From contig CP082844.1 of assembly GCA_019930625.1 (NCBI GenBank), forward strand, positions 744,001 through 808,000: a DNA stretch of 64,000 nt. Direction: 5' to 3'. Origin of the DNA: Nocardia asteroides (GTDB lineage: Bacteria; Actinomycetota; Actinomycetes; Mycobacteriales; Mycobacteriaceae). Below the pieces are notes generated by a model, which saw only the letters and a list, made by a program, of their open reading frames with translations, did not search any database and was not told the DNA's origin. Shown here one piece after another: positions 41,345 through 50,431 of the stretch (position 1 is the stretch's first letter; every line of letters begins with the position of its first letter). Both the position numbers and the translations under genes were made by a program.

Positions 41345-42691
41345 TCAGCGGCCGAACGGCGGCGGCGCGGCCAGTTCGAAGCGCAGCACCCGGTTGCCGA
41401 GCATGATCTCGGTGCCCGGTAGCAGCACCATGGACTGGTTCGCCGCCAGGCGCATCCAATCGCGGTAGCCCGGCAGCCGGGTCCGGGTGCCGTTGGTCGA
41501 ACCGCAGTCCACCACCATCACGTCCCAGTTCACCAAGCGGATCTCCGCGTGGGCCCGGGACATGCCGCCGGAGGCGTCGTCGACGCGCAGCGGGACGAGT
41601 CCGCTCTCCGCGGCGGGGGAACGCTCCGGATCGCGCCCGATCACCGCGTCCGCGGCGAGCATGTAGGTCATGCCGTCGTCGAGGATCAGCATGCCCAGCG
41701 GCGGGCGGACCACTTCGATCAGCGCCTGGGTCTGGTCCACCGGCATCCCGCACACGGTGCAGAACGCCGCCCGCGGATCGCTGGGATGCGCTCGGGCGCA
41801 CTTGAATCCCATGACTTTGACGGTGAGCGCGGTGGCTTTCGCGGTGGCCTCCAGCCTGCGCCGCAGTTGCGGATCCGGCTGCGGCGCGGGGTTGGTGCCA
41901 CCCACCTGGGTGGGCGCGTGGTGCGGATCGATCGGCGGCTGCTCGGCCTCCGCGTCGAGCATCGCGGTCGACGGCGCGGTCGGGTACCGCGGTTGGCCGA
42001 GCACGTGCCGCGGCTCCGGCTCGGGCCGGTGCTGCCGTTCCGATGCGGTGGGCTCGGGTTCGATGCGCGCCGTCGGCAGCGGCGGCGACTCCGGGCGGCG
42101 ATGCGTGCCCGGTGGACGGGACGCGTGGCTGTTCGCGGGCATACCGGCGCGGGAACCCTCCGACCAGACGATCGCGCCGCCCGCCTGCGCGATGCCCTCG
42201 ACCAGCCAGCCGATGCCGCGCTCCGGCGGCAGGTCCGGGATGCGGCCCTTCCCGTCGTCGACGAACAACGCCGCCGCCCGCGCGGGAATCGCGGCGACCC
42301 GGTCCACCGTGAAGGCCGCGTCGCTGCCGCGATACCGCTCGACGGCGCCGTCACCGGCCAGCACGGCGGTGACCGCTCCGTGCAAGAAGATCGCCAAGCC
42401 CCCGTTCTCGGCGAGCGAGAGGATGCCGAAGTCGATCGGTTCCCCCGGGCTGATCCGCTCGGCGTGTTTCATCAGCCAGCGCGTGGCCTGCCGGGCCACC
42501 AGGGCTCCGGGACCGTCCGGTTCCCGATCGGTCGCCTCGCGCACCAGTTCGGCCAGCGATTCGACAGCGACGACGGCGGGCGAGTCCTGCGTCGGCCTGC
42601 CCGGCCTGCGGTGCGCGACGACTACGACCGCCCCCGCGACCCTGGCCACGGCGTGGCTGCCTACGACGACTTCGACCTGCCGATCCTTCAA
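41345..42691 (-). CDS. FHA-domain protein with zinc ribbon
   Basis: 448 residues. The C-terminal FHA domain (about 350-445) has IGRDPERSPAAES, SRAHAEI and GSTNGT, the residues that bind phosphothreonine peptides. Before it lies a Cys cluster, KCARAHP...FCTVCGMPVD, fitting a zinc ribbon. The N-terminal ~190 residues form an unrecognised mixed domain, separated by a Pro/Arg-rich linker. There is no membrane segment. TTG at 42691 is inferred from GGAGG nine bases upstream; the open frame runs further but without a better site. It probably reads phosphorylation by the kinase at 46657. Divergent from the lipoprotein cluster (142 bp). Confidence 0.75.
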   Translation of the reverse strand: MKDRQVEVVVGSHAVARVAGAVVVVAHRRPGRPTQDSPAVVAVESLAELVREATDREPDGPGALVARQATRWLMKHAERISPGEPIDFGILSLAENGGLAIFLHGAVTAVLAGDGAVERYRGSDAAFTVDRVAAIPARAAALFVDDGKGRIPDLPPERGIGWLVEGIAQAGGAIVWSEGSRAGMPANSHASRPPGTHRRPESPPLPTARIEPEPTASERQHRPEPEPRHVLGQPRYPTAPSTAMLDAEAEQPPIDPHHAPTQVGGTNPAPQPDPQLRRRLEATAKATALTVKVMGFKCARAHPSDPRAAFCTVCGMPVDQTQALIEVVRPPLGMLILDDGMTYMLAADAVIGRDPERSPAAESGLVPLRVDDASGGMSRAHAEIRLVNWDVMVVDCGSTNGTRTRLPGYRDWMRLAANQSMVLLPGTEIMLGNRVLRFELAAPPPFGR

Positions 42692-42833
42692 CGGTATCGG
42701 CCTCCACCGGGGGTGCAGTGCAAGGTCGTCGCCACACCCACAAGGGTATGGCAATACGAACACCACCGGTCCCCCTCCCCGTCGTCCGTCGGGTAACTTC
42801 AGTGTCAGTAACGGGAGGAACGAGGGGCCTGAG

Positions 42834-44039
42834 ATGGTTCGGACGCAACGCATCGCGCTCACCGCGTCTTGCCTGGCACTGGCGGGGATGCTGGCCGGTT
42901 GCGCAGCCGTGCAGGGAACGCCGACCGCGGGCGAGATCGATGTACGCGTGCTGGAAGTCGGCACCTATCCAATCGACAAGCACGACTACAGCCAGGACTC
43001 CGGCGGCAAGGGCGCGCTGTTGGAAGGCATGCGGATGTCCGATGCCGTGGTCCCGACCGTGCGCATCGACCCAATGCTGAAGTTCGGGCGCGGCAGCACC
43101 GTCGTGACCGACGCCGAGCAGGCGCTGAACTTCGTGGCCAAGGTGTCCAAACCGGTCTTCGACAACCGCAAGCTGATCGTCGGGTACGCCGCCAGCGGCG
43201 CGGACCGCCCCGATCCCGCGGGCCAGTCCAACCCGGCCCCGGATGCCACGGCGGTCACCAACGCCCTGTTCCGTTTTCCCGACGAGGCCACCGCGAAGCT
43301 GGCCGCGCGCGAACTCGAAGACGTCGACATCGCCATCTCCCCGGACAACCGCAAACTGTCGTCGACGAAATATCCCGACGCCCACATCCATTGGCGACCC
43401 GGCGTTCCGACTGTCGGCACCTTCATGGCGCACAAGGAGTTCGTCATCTCCTTGTTCATCCAGCGGCCCACCGCCGACGGCGACGACCTCGTGAAATGGG
43501 TCGACAAAACCCTTGCCGCCCAGGTCGCGCAGCTGGGTGAGTTCACAGCCACCCCGGAGAACAAGCTCGACTCCCTCGAGGTCGACCCGGACGGCCTGCT
43601 CGCCCGCGTCGCGGTCGCCGACCGCAAGGACCGCGCTCCCGACCCGGCGTCCTTCGCCGTCTACGGCGGTTACCACACGGTGCACCGCGCCGACGACGAG
43701 TCCGTCCACCTGCGCCTGATCGAAGACGCGGGCGTGGACCACATCGGCCTCGTCGACGACAGCTACGTCGCCCGCACCCGCGATGCGGAAGCCGCCCAGA
43801 AGCTGGTCACCGGCCTGTTGGAGAGCGAAGGCGCCCACTACGACCCGCTGGGCGCTCCCAGGGACGTTCCCGGCGCCAAGTGCCTGCAGCTCAACAGCAA
43901 GGGTGACCCGGAACGGGAGTACAAGTACCGGTGCTACGTGGCGTACAAGCGGTACGTCGGAGTCGTCACCAGTGATAAGGAACCGGACGTGCGACAGAAG
44001 GTCGCCGCGGAGTATGCGCTGTTGGCGAACAGTTTCTGA
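42834..44039 (+). CDS. Lipoprotein, first of three tandem paralogues (DUF7373-like)
   Basis: 401 residues. The lipoprotein signal ends MLAGC. It shares with the next two genes the N-terminal motif EIDVRVLEVGTYPID, the central HWRPGVPTVGTF and the C-terminal CYVAYKRYVGVVTS...AAEYALLANS with paired cysteines. These features define a family seen in Nocardia and relatives (I believe DUF7373); no function is established. Cys pairs and the lipid anchor put it outside the membrane. ATG at 42834 follows a GGGAGG site somewhat far upstream. Confidence 0.82.
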   Translation: MVRTQRIALTASCLALAGMLAGCAAVQGTPTAGEIDVRVLEVGTYPIDKHDYSQDSGGKGALLEGMRMSDAVVPTVRIDPMLKFGRGSTVVTDAEQALNFVAKVSKPVFDNRKLIVGYAASGADRPDPAGQSNPAPDATAVTNALFRFPDEATAKLAARELEDVDIAISPDNRKLSSTKYPDAHIHWRPGVPTVGTFMAHKEFVISLFIQRPTADGDDLVKWVDKTLAAQVAQLGEFTATPENKLDSLEVDPDGLLARVAVADRKDRAPDPASFAVYGGYHTVHRADDESVHLRLIEDAGVDHIGLVDDSYVARTRDAEAAQKLVTGLLESEGAHYDPLGAPRDVPGAKCLQLNSKGDPEREYKYRCYVAYKRYVGVVTSDKEPDVRQKVAAEYALLANSF

Positions 44040-44133
44040 GTTCAGCAGGGTAGGTGCCGCCATTTTCGCGGTCTCCGCTCGCCGGGGGCCCGAAGTAGGA
44101 TTCCGGCGCAACTACCGCAATCAGGGGAGGGAA

Positions 44134-45348
44134 GTGCAGCACGGCGTCATGTCGAAACCTATTCGAACCGCCTGTGCCCTGACGTTCGCCGCAGTCGTCG
44201 CCGTCGCAGGCGCCGCGTGCGGCGGCTCGGAGGCCGGGCCGGAGCAAACCACACCACCCATCGACTTGGCGCAGCTCGACGTGGGCAACTACCCGACCCA
44301 GCCACGTTCGCTGGGAACCGCGAAGAATTCCGAGCAGGCGCGCATGATCGAGGCGGAGCGGCTGGCGAACTTCGTCCCGCTGCCGTCGGACATCGACCCG
44401 GCGTTCGTCTCCGCGAATCCGTCGATCTCCAAGATCTTCCTCGAGCCGAAGGGTGCGCTCGGGCGGATCATGGACGTCTCCCGCTTCGCCGAAGCCGCAC
44501 CTGAGTTCGTCGCGGGGTTCCTCAGCAGCGCGGGCAGCGCGCCGGACAATCGCGGCACGGACCTGGTCAACGCGATCCTGATCTTCCCGGACGAGCAGAA
44601 GGCGGCCGCCGCGGCCGCGGCCCTGGAACGCGTCGACTTCGAGGCCAACAACCGGAATACGCCGGTGCAGATCCCGAAGTACCCCGCCGCGCACGCGCAT
44701 TGGCAACCGCAGACCCAGTCGATCGGCTCGTGGTTCGCCACCGGGAAGTTCGTCATCTACACCTGGGTATTCGACTACGTGAAGATCTTCCTGGAGAAGG
44801 TCGACCTTCCCCAGCTGCTCACCCTGGTCGAGAAGAGTTTGGACACCGTCGTCCCGGCGATCGGCCGCTTCACTCCGACGCCCGTCGACCAGCTGATGAC
44901 GCTGCCGATCGACATGGACCGCATGCTGGACCGAACCCTGCCGCGTCCACGGGAAGATTCCTGGATCGACCCGCCGGGCGCCTACACCGGCCATGGCGCG
45001 TTGCACTTCACCACCGATTCGGCCGAGGACCGCAGGATGATCGAAGCGGCCGGAACGGATCGGTACGCCACCGACGGGACCGATCTGTTCCGCACCCGCG
45101 ATGCCGCCGCGGCCATACAGTTGCGGGAGGAGCGCGGCGGCCTGTCGAAGAAGTTCCGCGCGGCCGAGTCGCCGAAAGGCCTCCCCGTCGCCCGATGCAA
45201 GGAGTACATCGGCAACAAGACGGTCGTCGTCCGGTTCTACTGCTCGGTGGCCTACGACCGCTACGCGGCATTCGCGTGGTCGCATCAGTTGCTCGACGCG
45301 CAGCAGCGCATCTCGTCTCAGTACGCGTTGTTGGTGAACGCCGCATGA
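44134..45348 (+). CDS. Lipoprotein, second of three tandem paralogues
   Basis: 404 residues. The signal peptide ends VAGAAC. Family motifs: AQLDVGNYPTQP, HAHWQPQTQSIGSW and FYCSVAYDRYAAFAWSHQLL...SSQYALLVNA. It has diverged most in the middle third. GTG at 44134 is nearer to the GGGGAGG site than the ATG five codons later; either is possible. It lies 94 bp after the first paralogue, and its stop overlaps the next start. Confidence 0.82.
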   Translation: MQHGVMSKPIRTACALTFAAVVAVAGAACGGSEAGPEQTTPPIDLAQLDVGNYPTQPRSLGTAKNSEQARMIEAERLANFVPLPSDIDPAFVSANPSISKIFLEPKGALGRIMDVSRFAEAAPEFVAGFLSSAGSAPDNRGTDLVNAILIFPDEQKAAAAAAALERVDFEANNRNTPVQIPKYPAAHAHWQPQTQSIGSWFATGKFVIYTWVFDYVKIFLEKVDLPQLLTLVEKSLDTVVPAIGRFTPTPVDQLMTLPIDMDRMLDRTLPRPREDSWIDPPGAYTGHGALHFTTDSAEDRRMIEAAGTDRYATDGTDLFRTRDAAAAIQLREERGGLSKKFRAAESPKGLPVARCKEYIGNKTVVVRFYCSVAYDRYAAFAWSHQLLDAQQRISSQYALLVNAA

Positions 45349-46574
45349 CGACATTCCGCACCACCGCCGCGGCGCTCGCGTGCACGGTGGCCACCGTGAT
45401 CCTCACCGGTTGTGGTTCCACGATGCCGGGTGCCGCGCAGCCGGGAGAGATCGACGTTCGCAGTCTCGACCATGGCAACTACCCCACCGAGCCGCTGAAC
45501 GCCCACGACGACGATTATCAACCGCTGTTCATCGACATGGGGAAGGTCGCCGCGATGCGGCTGGCCGATTACGTCGCCTCCGCATACGACATAGATCCGC
45601 GGATGAAGTACGGCTGGACATCGGCGAGCGTCAGCAAAGGGGTACTGCCCGGAGAACTCGGGCGATCGGAGGACATGCGGCCGATCGCCGAGCGGAACCG
45701 GATGATGTACGGGTTCCATACCAACGGATCCGACCAGAACATCAGCCTGTTCCCCTCGGGGTGGCCGACCAAGCCACGGCCCAATTCCACGACGGTCGGC
45801 ACGACCGTCATGCAGTTCCCCGACCCGGAGCGTGCCCGCCAGGCCGCGACCGAGTTCCACGATGCCGATTTCGGCGCCTACCGCGATCAGAACGAACCCC
45901 TCACGCTGCCGCGGCAGCCGCAGGCACGAGCGCACTGGCGTCCCGGCTCTCCGTTCCTGCGCACGGTGCTCGCGCACGGTTCCTATGTGGTGGCGTTCCT
46001 CGTCTCGGCCAACGCACCTGATCGCAACGCCTTGGTCGCGCTGGCGGAGAAGGCGTACGACGTCCAGCTGCCACTGCTCGACCAACTGCCTGCGCTGACC
46101 GAAGAAGAGATGTTGCGGCTGCCGTGGGATCCCGACCATCTGCTGAGCCGTACCCTGAATCCGGCCGAGGTCCAGTCCCCGAGCTACGACGACTCGCACG
46201 CCCTGTTCGGTCTGCGCGGAATCATGCAATACGCCGAAGACCGCGATTACGCGAAACAACGTTTCACGGCGATGGGCGCCGAGAAATTCGCGGCCTCCGG
46301 CGGCACCTTGGTGATTCGCACGGCGAGCCCGGAGGCGGCGCGACGTGTCGCCGCGGAAAGTATCACCCCCACGACGGTAGCGGGCCCGGCCGAGCCACCG
46401 CAGCATCTGCCGGATTCGTCTTGTGTGGAGAACCGGTCCGGACTTTTCGACGACCGACGATTCACCTGCGTCGTCGCGTACAAGGAATACGTGGGATTCG
46501 TCGCCGCCAATCAACTACTGGACGCTCAGCAACGAGCCGCCGCGCAGTATTCCATTCTCGCGAACAGCCGATAA
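45345..46574 (+). CDS. Lipoprotein, third of three tandem paralogues
   Basis: 409 residues. The signal peptide ends ILTGC. Motifs: EIDVRSLDHGNYPTEP, RAHWRPGSPFLRT and FTCVVAYKEYVGFVAANQLL...AAQYSILANS. The ATG overlaps the preceding TGA (ATGA), so genes two and three are translationally coupled. The kinase gene follows 82 bp later on the same strand, which suggests a shared role, for example as envelope sensors or targets. Confidence 0.83.
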   Translation: MTTFRTTAAALACTVATVILTGCGSTMPGAAQPGEIDVRSLDHGNYPTEPLNAHDDDYQPLFIDMGKVAAMRLADYVASAYDIDPRMKYGWTSASVSKGVLPGELGRSEDMRPIAERNRMMYGFHTNGSDQNISLFPSGWPTKPRPNSTTVGTTVMQFPDPERARQAATEFHDADFGAYRDQNEPLTLPRQPQARAHWRPGSPFLRTVLAHGSYVVAFLVSANAPDRNALVALAEKAYDVQLPLLDQLPALTEEEMLRLPWDPDHLLSRTLNPAEVQSPSYDDSHALFGLRGIMQYAEDRDYAKQRFTAMGAEKFAASGGTLVIRTASPEAARRVAAESITPTTVAGPAEPPQHLPDSSCVENRSGLFDDRRFTCVVAYKEYVGFVAANQLLDAQQRAAAQYSILANSR

Positions 46575-46656
46575 TGCCGCACTTTCGTCGCGACAGGGGT
46601 CCAGTATGCTGCGTGGCGAGCGCAGCGGCCCGCGTCGAGTCAGGAGATCGTAAAAG

Positions 46657-48192
46657 ATGGCGATGAGCCCCGGGACCATCGTCGGCGGGTACCGAATTAT
46701 GCGGGTGCTCGGCGCGGGCGGCATGGGCACGGTATACCTGGCCAAACATCCCAGCCTGCCCAGGACCGACGCGCTGAAGGTGCTCGGCGGCGAACTCAGC
46801 CGCGACTACGAGTTCCGCACGCGTTTCGAACGCGAAGCCAATCTCGCCGCCGGGCTCGACCATCCGAACATCGTCTCGGTCTACAACCGTGGTGAAGAAC
46901 AGGGCCAATTGTGGATCGCCATGCAATACGTCGACGGCACCGATGCCGCCGCCGAACTGGCCCGCGACCCGCACGCGATGAATCCGCTGCGCGCACTGCG
47001 CATCACGACCGAGGTCGGTAAGGGCCTCGACTACGCGCACCGCAAGGGCCTGCTGCACCGCGACGTCAAACCGGCGAATTTCCTGCTGTCCACCCCAGCC
47101 GACGGCGAAGAAGAACGCGTCCTGCTCACCGATTTCGGCGTAGCGAAAGCCAATGACGACACCACCGAACTCACGCAGACCGGCAGTTTCGTCGCGACCA
47201 TCGCCTATGCTCCGCCCGAGCAGCTCACCGGCAGCCCGCTCGACCACCGCGCCGATGTCTACAGTCTCGCGTGCTCGTTCTTCAAATTGCTCACCGGGCG
47301 CAACCCTTTCCCCGGAACGCAACCCGCCCTGGTGATGATGGGGCATCTCCACGAGCCCCCGCCGTCGGCCACCTCGGTCCACCCCGGATTGCCGCCTGCC
47401 ATCGACCATGTCTTCGCCCGAGCCATGGCGAAGGACCCGGCAGACCGCTTCTCCAGCTGCCGCGAATTCACCGACGCCGCCGCCGACGCGCTCACTCCCG
47501 GCTACAACCCGGTCGCCACCAACACTTCCCCGACCTATCCGATCCAGGTTTTCGATCCGCGGCCCAGGACCGATCCCCGCGTCGCCGTCTCCGGCCAGGG
47601 AGCCGTCCCCCGGCAACCCGCACGCAAGAACTGGCTGCTCGCGGCGGCCGCCGGCGTCGTGACCGTCGCCCTCGCCGCGGGAATCGGCATCTGGGCACTG
47701 AACCGGGACGAATCCGGGCCCGCGCCCGCGGTCGCGACGCCGAGCAGTACGGCCGCGCTGTCGCCGCTGGAGCAGGCGCGGGCGAACAACCCGGTGTTCC
47801 GCGGCAAGACGATCACGATGGTCGACGTGGCCCGCGGCTCGCAGGTCTCGATCTTCCTCGGCGGTACCCCGCAGACGAAGTTCCTGGAGGATCTCGGATT
47901 CGTCTACAACCTCAACTACGCACGGCAGGGTGACGAGACAGGACCTCGGGAATTGACGGGGTCCTCCAGGCTGGAAGTCGCACCGGACGGTTACGTGCTG
48001 GCCGTGCGCAGCGACGAGAAGGCCGGTGGCGGTGGACTACTCGGCCTTCCGTACCAGGTGGCGGGCACACGCGCCACGGTGATCCCGCTCGACGATCCCG
48101 CAGCCGTCGCCGCGGTCCGCAATTGGAGCGCGTCCTCCGAACAGACTTTGCTCGAACGTCTGGTGCCGGTGCTGCGCAATCGGGTGAAGTAG
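46657..48192 (+). CDS. PknF-like transmembrane serine/threonine protein kinase
   Basis: 511 residues. The kinase domain covers about 10-275: glycine loop GAGGMGTVY (19-27), K41, HRDVKPAN (134-141), DFG (159-161), activation loop threonines (DTTELTQTGSF) and APPEQL. A membrane helix lies at about 334-356, followed by a ~150-residue outer domain that begins with a Ser/Ala linker. Length and layout fit PknF/PknI-type receptor kinases. In M. tuberculosis PknF is encoded next to Rv1747 and phosphorylates it; here the FHA transporter homologue is 7 kb away in the same accessory block. ATG at 46657. Confidence 0.92.
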   Translation: MAMSPGTIVGGYRIMRVLGAGGMGTVYLAKHPSLPRTDALKVLGGELSRDYEFRTRFEREANLAAGLDHPNIVSVYNRGEEQGQLWIAMQYVDGTDAAAELARDPHAMNPLRALRITTEVGKGLDYAHRKGLLHRDVKPANFLLSTPADGEEERVLLTDFGVAKANDDTTELTQTGSFVATIAYAPPEQLTGSPLDHRADVYSLACSFFKLLTGRNPFPGTQPALVMMGHLHEPPPSATSVHPGLPPAIDHVFARAMAKDPADRFSSCREFTDAAADALTPGYNPVATNTSPTYPIQVFDPRPRTDPRVAVSGQGAVPRQPARKNWLLAAAAGVVTVALAAGIGIWALNRDESGPAPAVATPSSTAALSPLEQARANNPVFRGKTITMVDVARGSQVSIFLGGTPQTKFLEDLGFVYNLNYARQGDETGPRELTGSSRLEVAPDGYVLAVRSDEKAGGGGLLGLPYQVAGTRATVIPLDDPAAVAAVRNWSASSEQTLLERLVPVLRNRVK

Positions 48193-48223
48193 GAAGTCGA
48201 TCGGCGCGTCTCCCGGGTGAAGG

Positions 48224-49108
48224 TCATTCCAGAGGTTGCGATCGCCGACGCCGCAGAAGGTCCACGACGCCGGTAGTCGACTCGTTCCCCCCGCCCTCGG
48301 CGACCCGGCGCTGCATCAATGCCATGAAGGGCGTGAGGAGTTCGGGGCTGACGCCCTGTTCGGCGGCGGTACGCAGCAGCGTCGCGTTCGTCGTGACCAT
48401 CATCGCCGAATTCGACTCCACGTCCTCGGCGTAGTCGCCGCTCGCCAGATGCGCGGCGGTGCCGTACGCGTACCCGGCCATCGCCTGCTGATAGCCGACC
48501 AGCAGGGGCGCGAACTCCACCGGTGAGATGTCCTCTCCACCGATCAAGGCGAAGGCATGCGCGGCCCCGGCGAACATGCCCCACATTCCGCTGAGGAGAG
48601 CGATGTCGTACAAAGCCGCGAAACCGGCGTCCGCCCCGACGTAGGTGACACCGGCGGGTACGGCCAAAGTCTCGGCGTGGGTCTCGTGCAGCTCCACCGA
48701 ACCGCTGTAGAAGACGTACCCGCCGGAGTCGGCGACACCGATCATGGACGGGACGGCCATGATCCCGCCGTCCAGAAAACGTCCGCCGCGCTCGGCGATC
48801 CAGCCGGACAACTCCCGGGCTTCGGCGGGGGTGCTGGTGGTCAGGTTGACGATGTCCCGGCCGGTGAGGTCGATGCCGTCCAGAGTCGCGCGAACCGACG
48901 CGTCGTCGAGAAGGCAAACGACGACGAGAGCGTTCGCGGCGACGGCTTCAGCGGCGGTGGCCGCGACCACCGCCCCCTCCGGCGCACGCCGGGCACTGCG
49001 GTTCCAGACCGTGACGGCGTATCCGGCGGTGAGCCATGAGCGGACGAGTGCCGAGCCCATATCTCCGAGACCGAGGACGGTGAGCGACTTCTTCGAATGA
49101 TCGAACAT
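48224..49108 (-). CDS. NAD(P)-dependent 6-phosphogluconate/3-hydroxyisobutyrate dehydrogenase-like enzyme
   Basis: 294 residues. The Rossmann fold begins VLGLGDMGSALVRSWL, followed by VTVWNRSARR (the Asn-Arg favours NADP) and the helical dimerisation half. It resembles the imine-reductase branch of the beta-hydroxyacid dehydrogenase family (MAVPSMIG, YVFYSGSVELHE), in which the catalytic Lys is replaced. Substrate unknown. ATG at 49108. It is divergent from an HxlR regulator with a palindrome between them, so it is the likely regulated gene. Confidence 0.87.
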   Translation of the reverse strand: MFDHSKKSLTVLGLGDMGSALVRSWLTAGYAVTVWNRSARRAPEGAVVAATAAEAVAANALVVVCLLDDASVRATLDGIDLTGRDIVNLTTSTPAEARELSGWIAERGGRFLDGGIMAVPSMIGVADSGGYVFYSGSVELHETHAETLAVPAGVTYVGADAGFAALYDIALLSGMWGMFAGAAHAFALIGGEDISPVEFAPLLVGYQQAMAGYAYGTAAHLASGDYAEDVESNSAMMVTTNATLLRTAAEQGVSPELLTPFMALMQRRVAEGGGNESTTGVVDLLRRRRSQPLE

Positions 49109-49143
49109 ACGGGCTACTCTTGGCCGGGCATTCCGGGTGGATC

Positions 49144-49173
49144 AAGTACGCACATGGAAGTGGGCACGTACTT
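49144..49173. promoter_or_regulatory. Putative HxlR operator
   Basis: AAGTACG (49144-49150) and CGTACTT (49167-49173) form a perfect 7-bp inverted repeat with a 16-base spacer in the 100-bp gap between the divergent dehydrogenase and HxlR genes. HxlR dimers commonly bind such separated half-sites. Confidence 0.65.
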
Positions 49174-49208
49174 CCGGGTAAGCCAGCAGGCAGCTGAAAG
49201 GGGTGGTC

Positions 49209-49559
49209 GTGCCGATCACACGCAGACCGGGCGCGTACACGTGCGGGCTCGACGCCACACTGTCGATACTGAACGGCAAGTGGAAGATGATGATTCTGTG
49301 GCCCCTGAGCGAACGCCCCCACCGCTTCGGTGAGCTACGCCGCCAGGTGCCGGGAGTCACGGAGAAGGTGCTCACCACACAGCTGCGCGAACTGGAAGCC
49401 GACGGGATCGTCCATCGCGAGGTATACGACGAGTTGATCCCGCGTGTCGAGTACTCGTTGACCCCGCTGGGCGAACTGCTCAACCAAGCCCTGCTCCCGT
49501 TGGAAGCTTGGGGCCGTGAACATCTCATGGACGACTCCACACCCTCCGGTCGTCGCTGA
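49209..49559 (+). CDS. HxlR family transcriptional regulator
   Basis: 116 residues of HxlR winged helix: CGLDATLSILNGKWKMMILW, RPHRFGELRRQVPGVTEKVL, ELEADGIVHREVYDELIPRV and EYSLTPLGE. A Cys near the N-terminus (TCGLDA) is at the position used for redox or aldehyde sensing in several HxlR proteins. GTG at 49209 follows AAAGGGG; GTG at 49203 is an alternative. It probably controls the divergent dehydrogenase. Confidence 0.9.
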   Translation: MPITRRPGAYTCGLDATLSILNGKWKMMILWPLSERPHRFGELRRQVPGVTEKVLTTQLRELEADGIVHREVYDELIPRVEYSLTPLGELLNQALLPLEAWGREHLMDDSTPSGRR

Positions 49560-50077
49560 TACGCCCGGCCGGCACTTGCGAGTCACCCCAGGCACCCACT
49601 CGAGACACCCGAACACGAAGGGTTCGAGCGGAATCCTGTGTAGCGGCCACATCCGCTGAGGCGAAGGCTTCGAGGGCTTTTCGCGTTCCGCGACAACCTG
49701 GTTTCGCCATGGTCGAACTGCAATCTGCTGGTAGCGGCGGACTTAGGCGTTCGGTAAGGTGTACCGCAGCCAGCCCACTCGCCGATCATTACAGCAGCGA
49801 GCAGGGGGAAGGAGGGGAGCCGAGCGCTGGCGTTACAAGTCATGCAGGCCCGGACCGCATCGTGGTCTTCCGAGCAGGCCCGTGCGCGGCCGCCGAACAC
49901 GGACGGGCCGGACTGAGGGGCGCAGGGCCCTGATCCCGTGGGGCGATACCGAACTTCTCGAGGCCGAACTTTCTCGAGTCGGGATGGAACCGATCAGACC
50001 CGCACCGCGTCCAACCAGATGTACAGGCCAACTGAGGCTTCCGCCGTTGGCCGAGACGGGAACCGAAAGGAGCCGAA
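49560..50077. other. Intergenic region upstream of esxU
   Basis: A 518-bp gap. It should carry the promoter for esxU-esxT; TAAGGT near 49754 could be a -10 box. A GGAAGGAGGGG stretch near 49808 resembles a ribosome site but no credible gene follows it. Nothing else was recognised. Confidence 0.4.
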
Positions 50078-50395
50078 ATGGCAGGACAGCTCGAAGCGAG
50101 CGAAGAGGCGATCACGAAGTTTGTAGACAATTGCCGCCAGCGGCACCAGGATCTGCAGACCGCGATCACCGCACTGAACAGCAAGTCGGATCAGACCACC
50201 GCCACCTGGAGCGGCGCGGCCCGCCAGGCGTTCGACACCTTCATGGACAGCTACTTCGCCCAGGCGCGGAAGCTGAACGACCAGCTGGATCAGACTTCGG
50301 ACAAGCTCGCTCACGCCGGACGGAAGTTCGCGGATCAGGATCAGCAGTTCGCCCAGCAGGTGGCGGCGCAGTCCTCCAGCCTGGACCTCCCCTGA
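50078..50395 (+). CDS. esxU: ESX-4 WXG100 protein EsxU
   Basis: 105 residues, the same length as EsxU (Rv3445c). Two helices flank the W44-S45-G46 turn (TWSGAARQAFDTF). It is exported as a heterodimer with EsxT by the ESX-4 system. ATG at 50078 is preceded by AAAGGAG. It forms a two-gene unit with esxT, ending in a strong terminator. In M. tuberculosis the pair points the same way as rplM; here it is inverted. Confidence 0.9.
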   Translation: MAGQLEASEEAITKFVDNCRQRHQDLQTAITALNSKSDQTTATWSGAARQAFDTFMDSYFAQARKLNDQLDQTSDKLAHAGRKFADQDQQFAQQVAAQSSSLDLP

Positions 50396-50431
50396 TCCGA
50401 TAGCCGTACCACAGACAACAAGGAGCTCCCC

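Noticed and set aside
49583..49933. Small open frames before esxU on both strands
   Set aside because: No start signals or domain features; the composition is that of random high-GC sequence.
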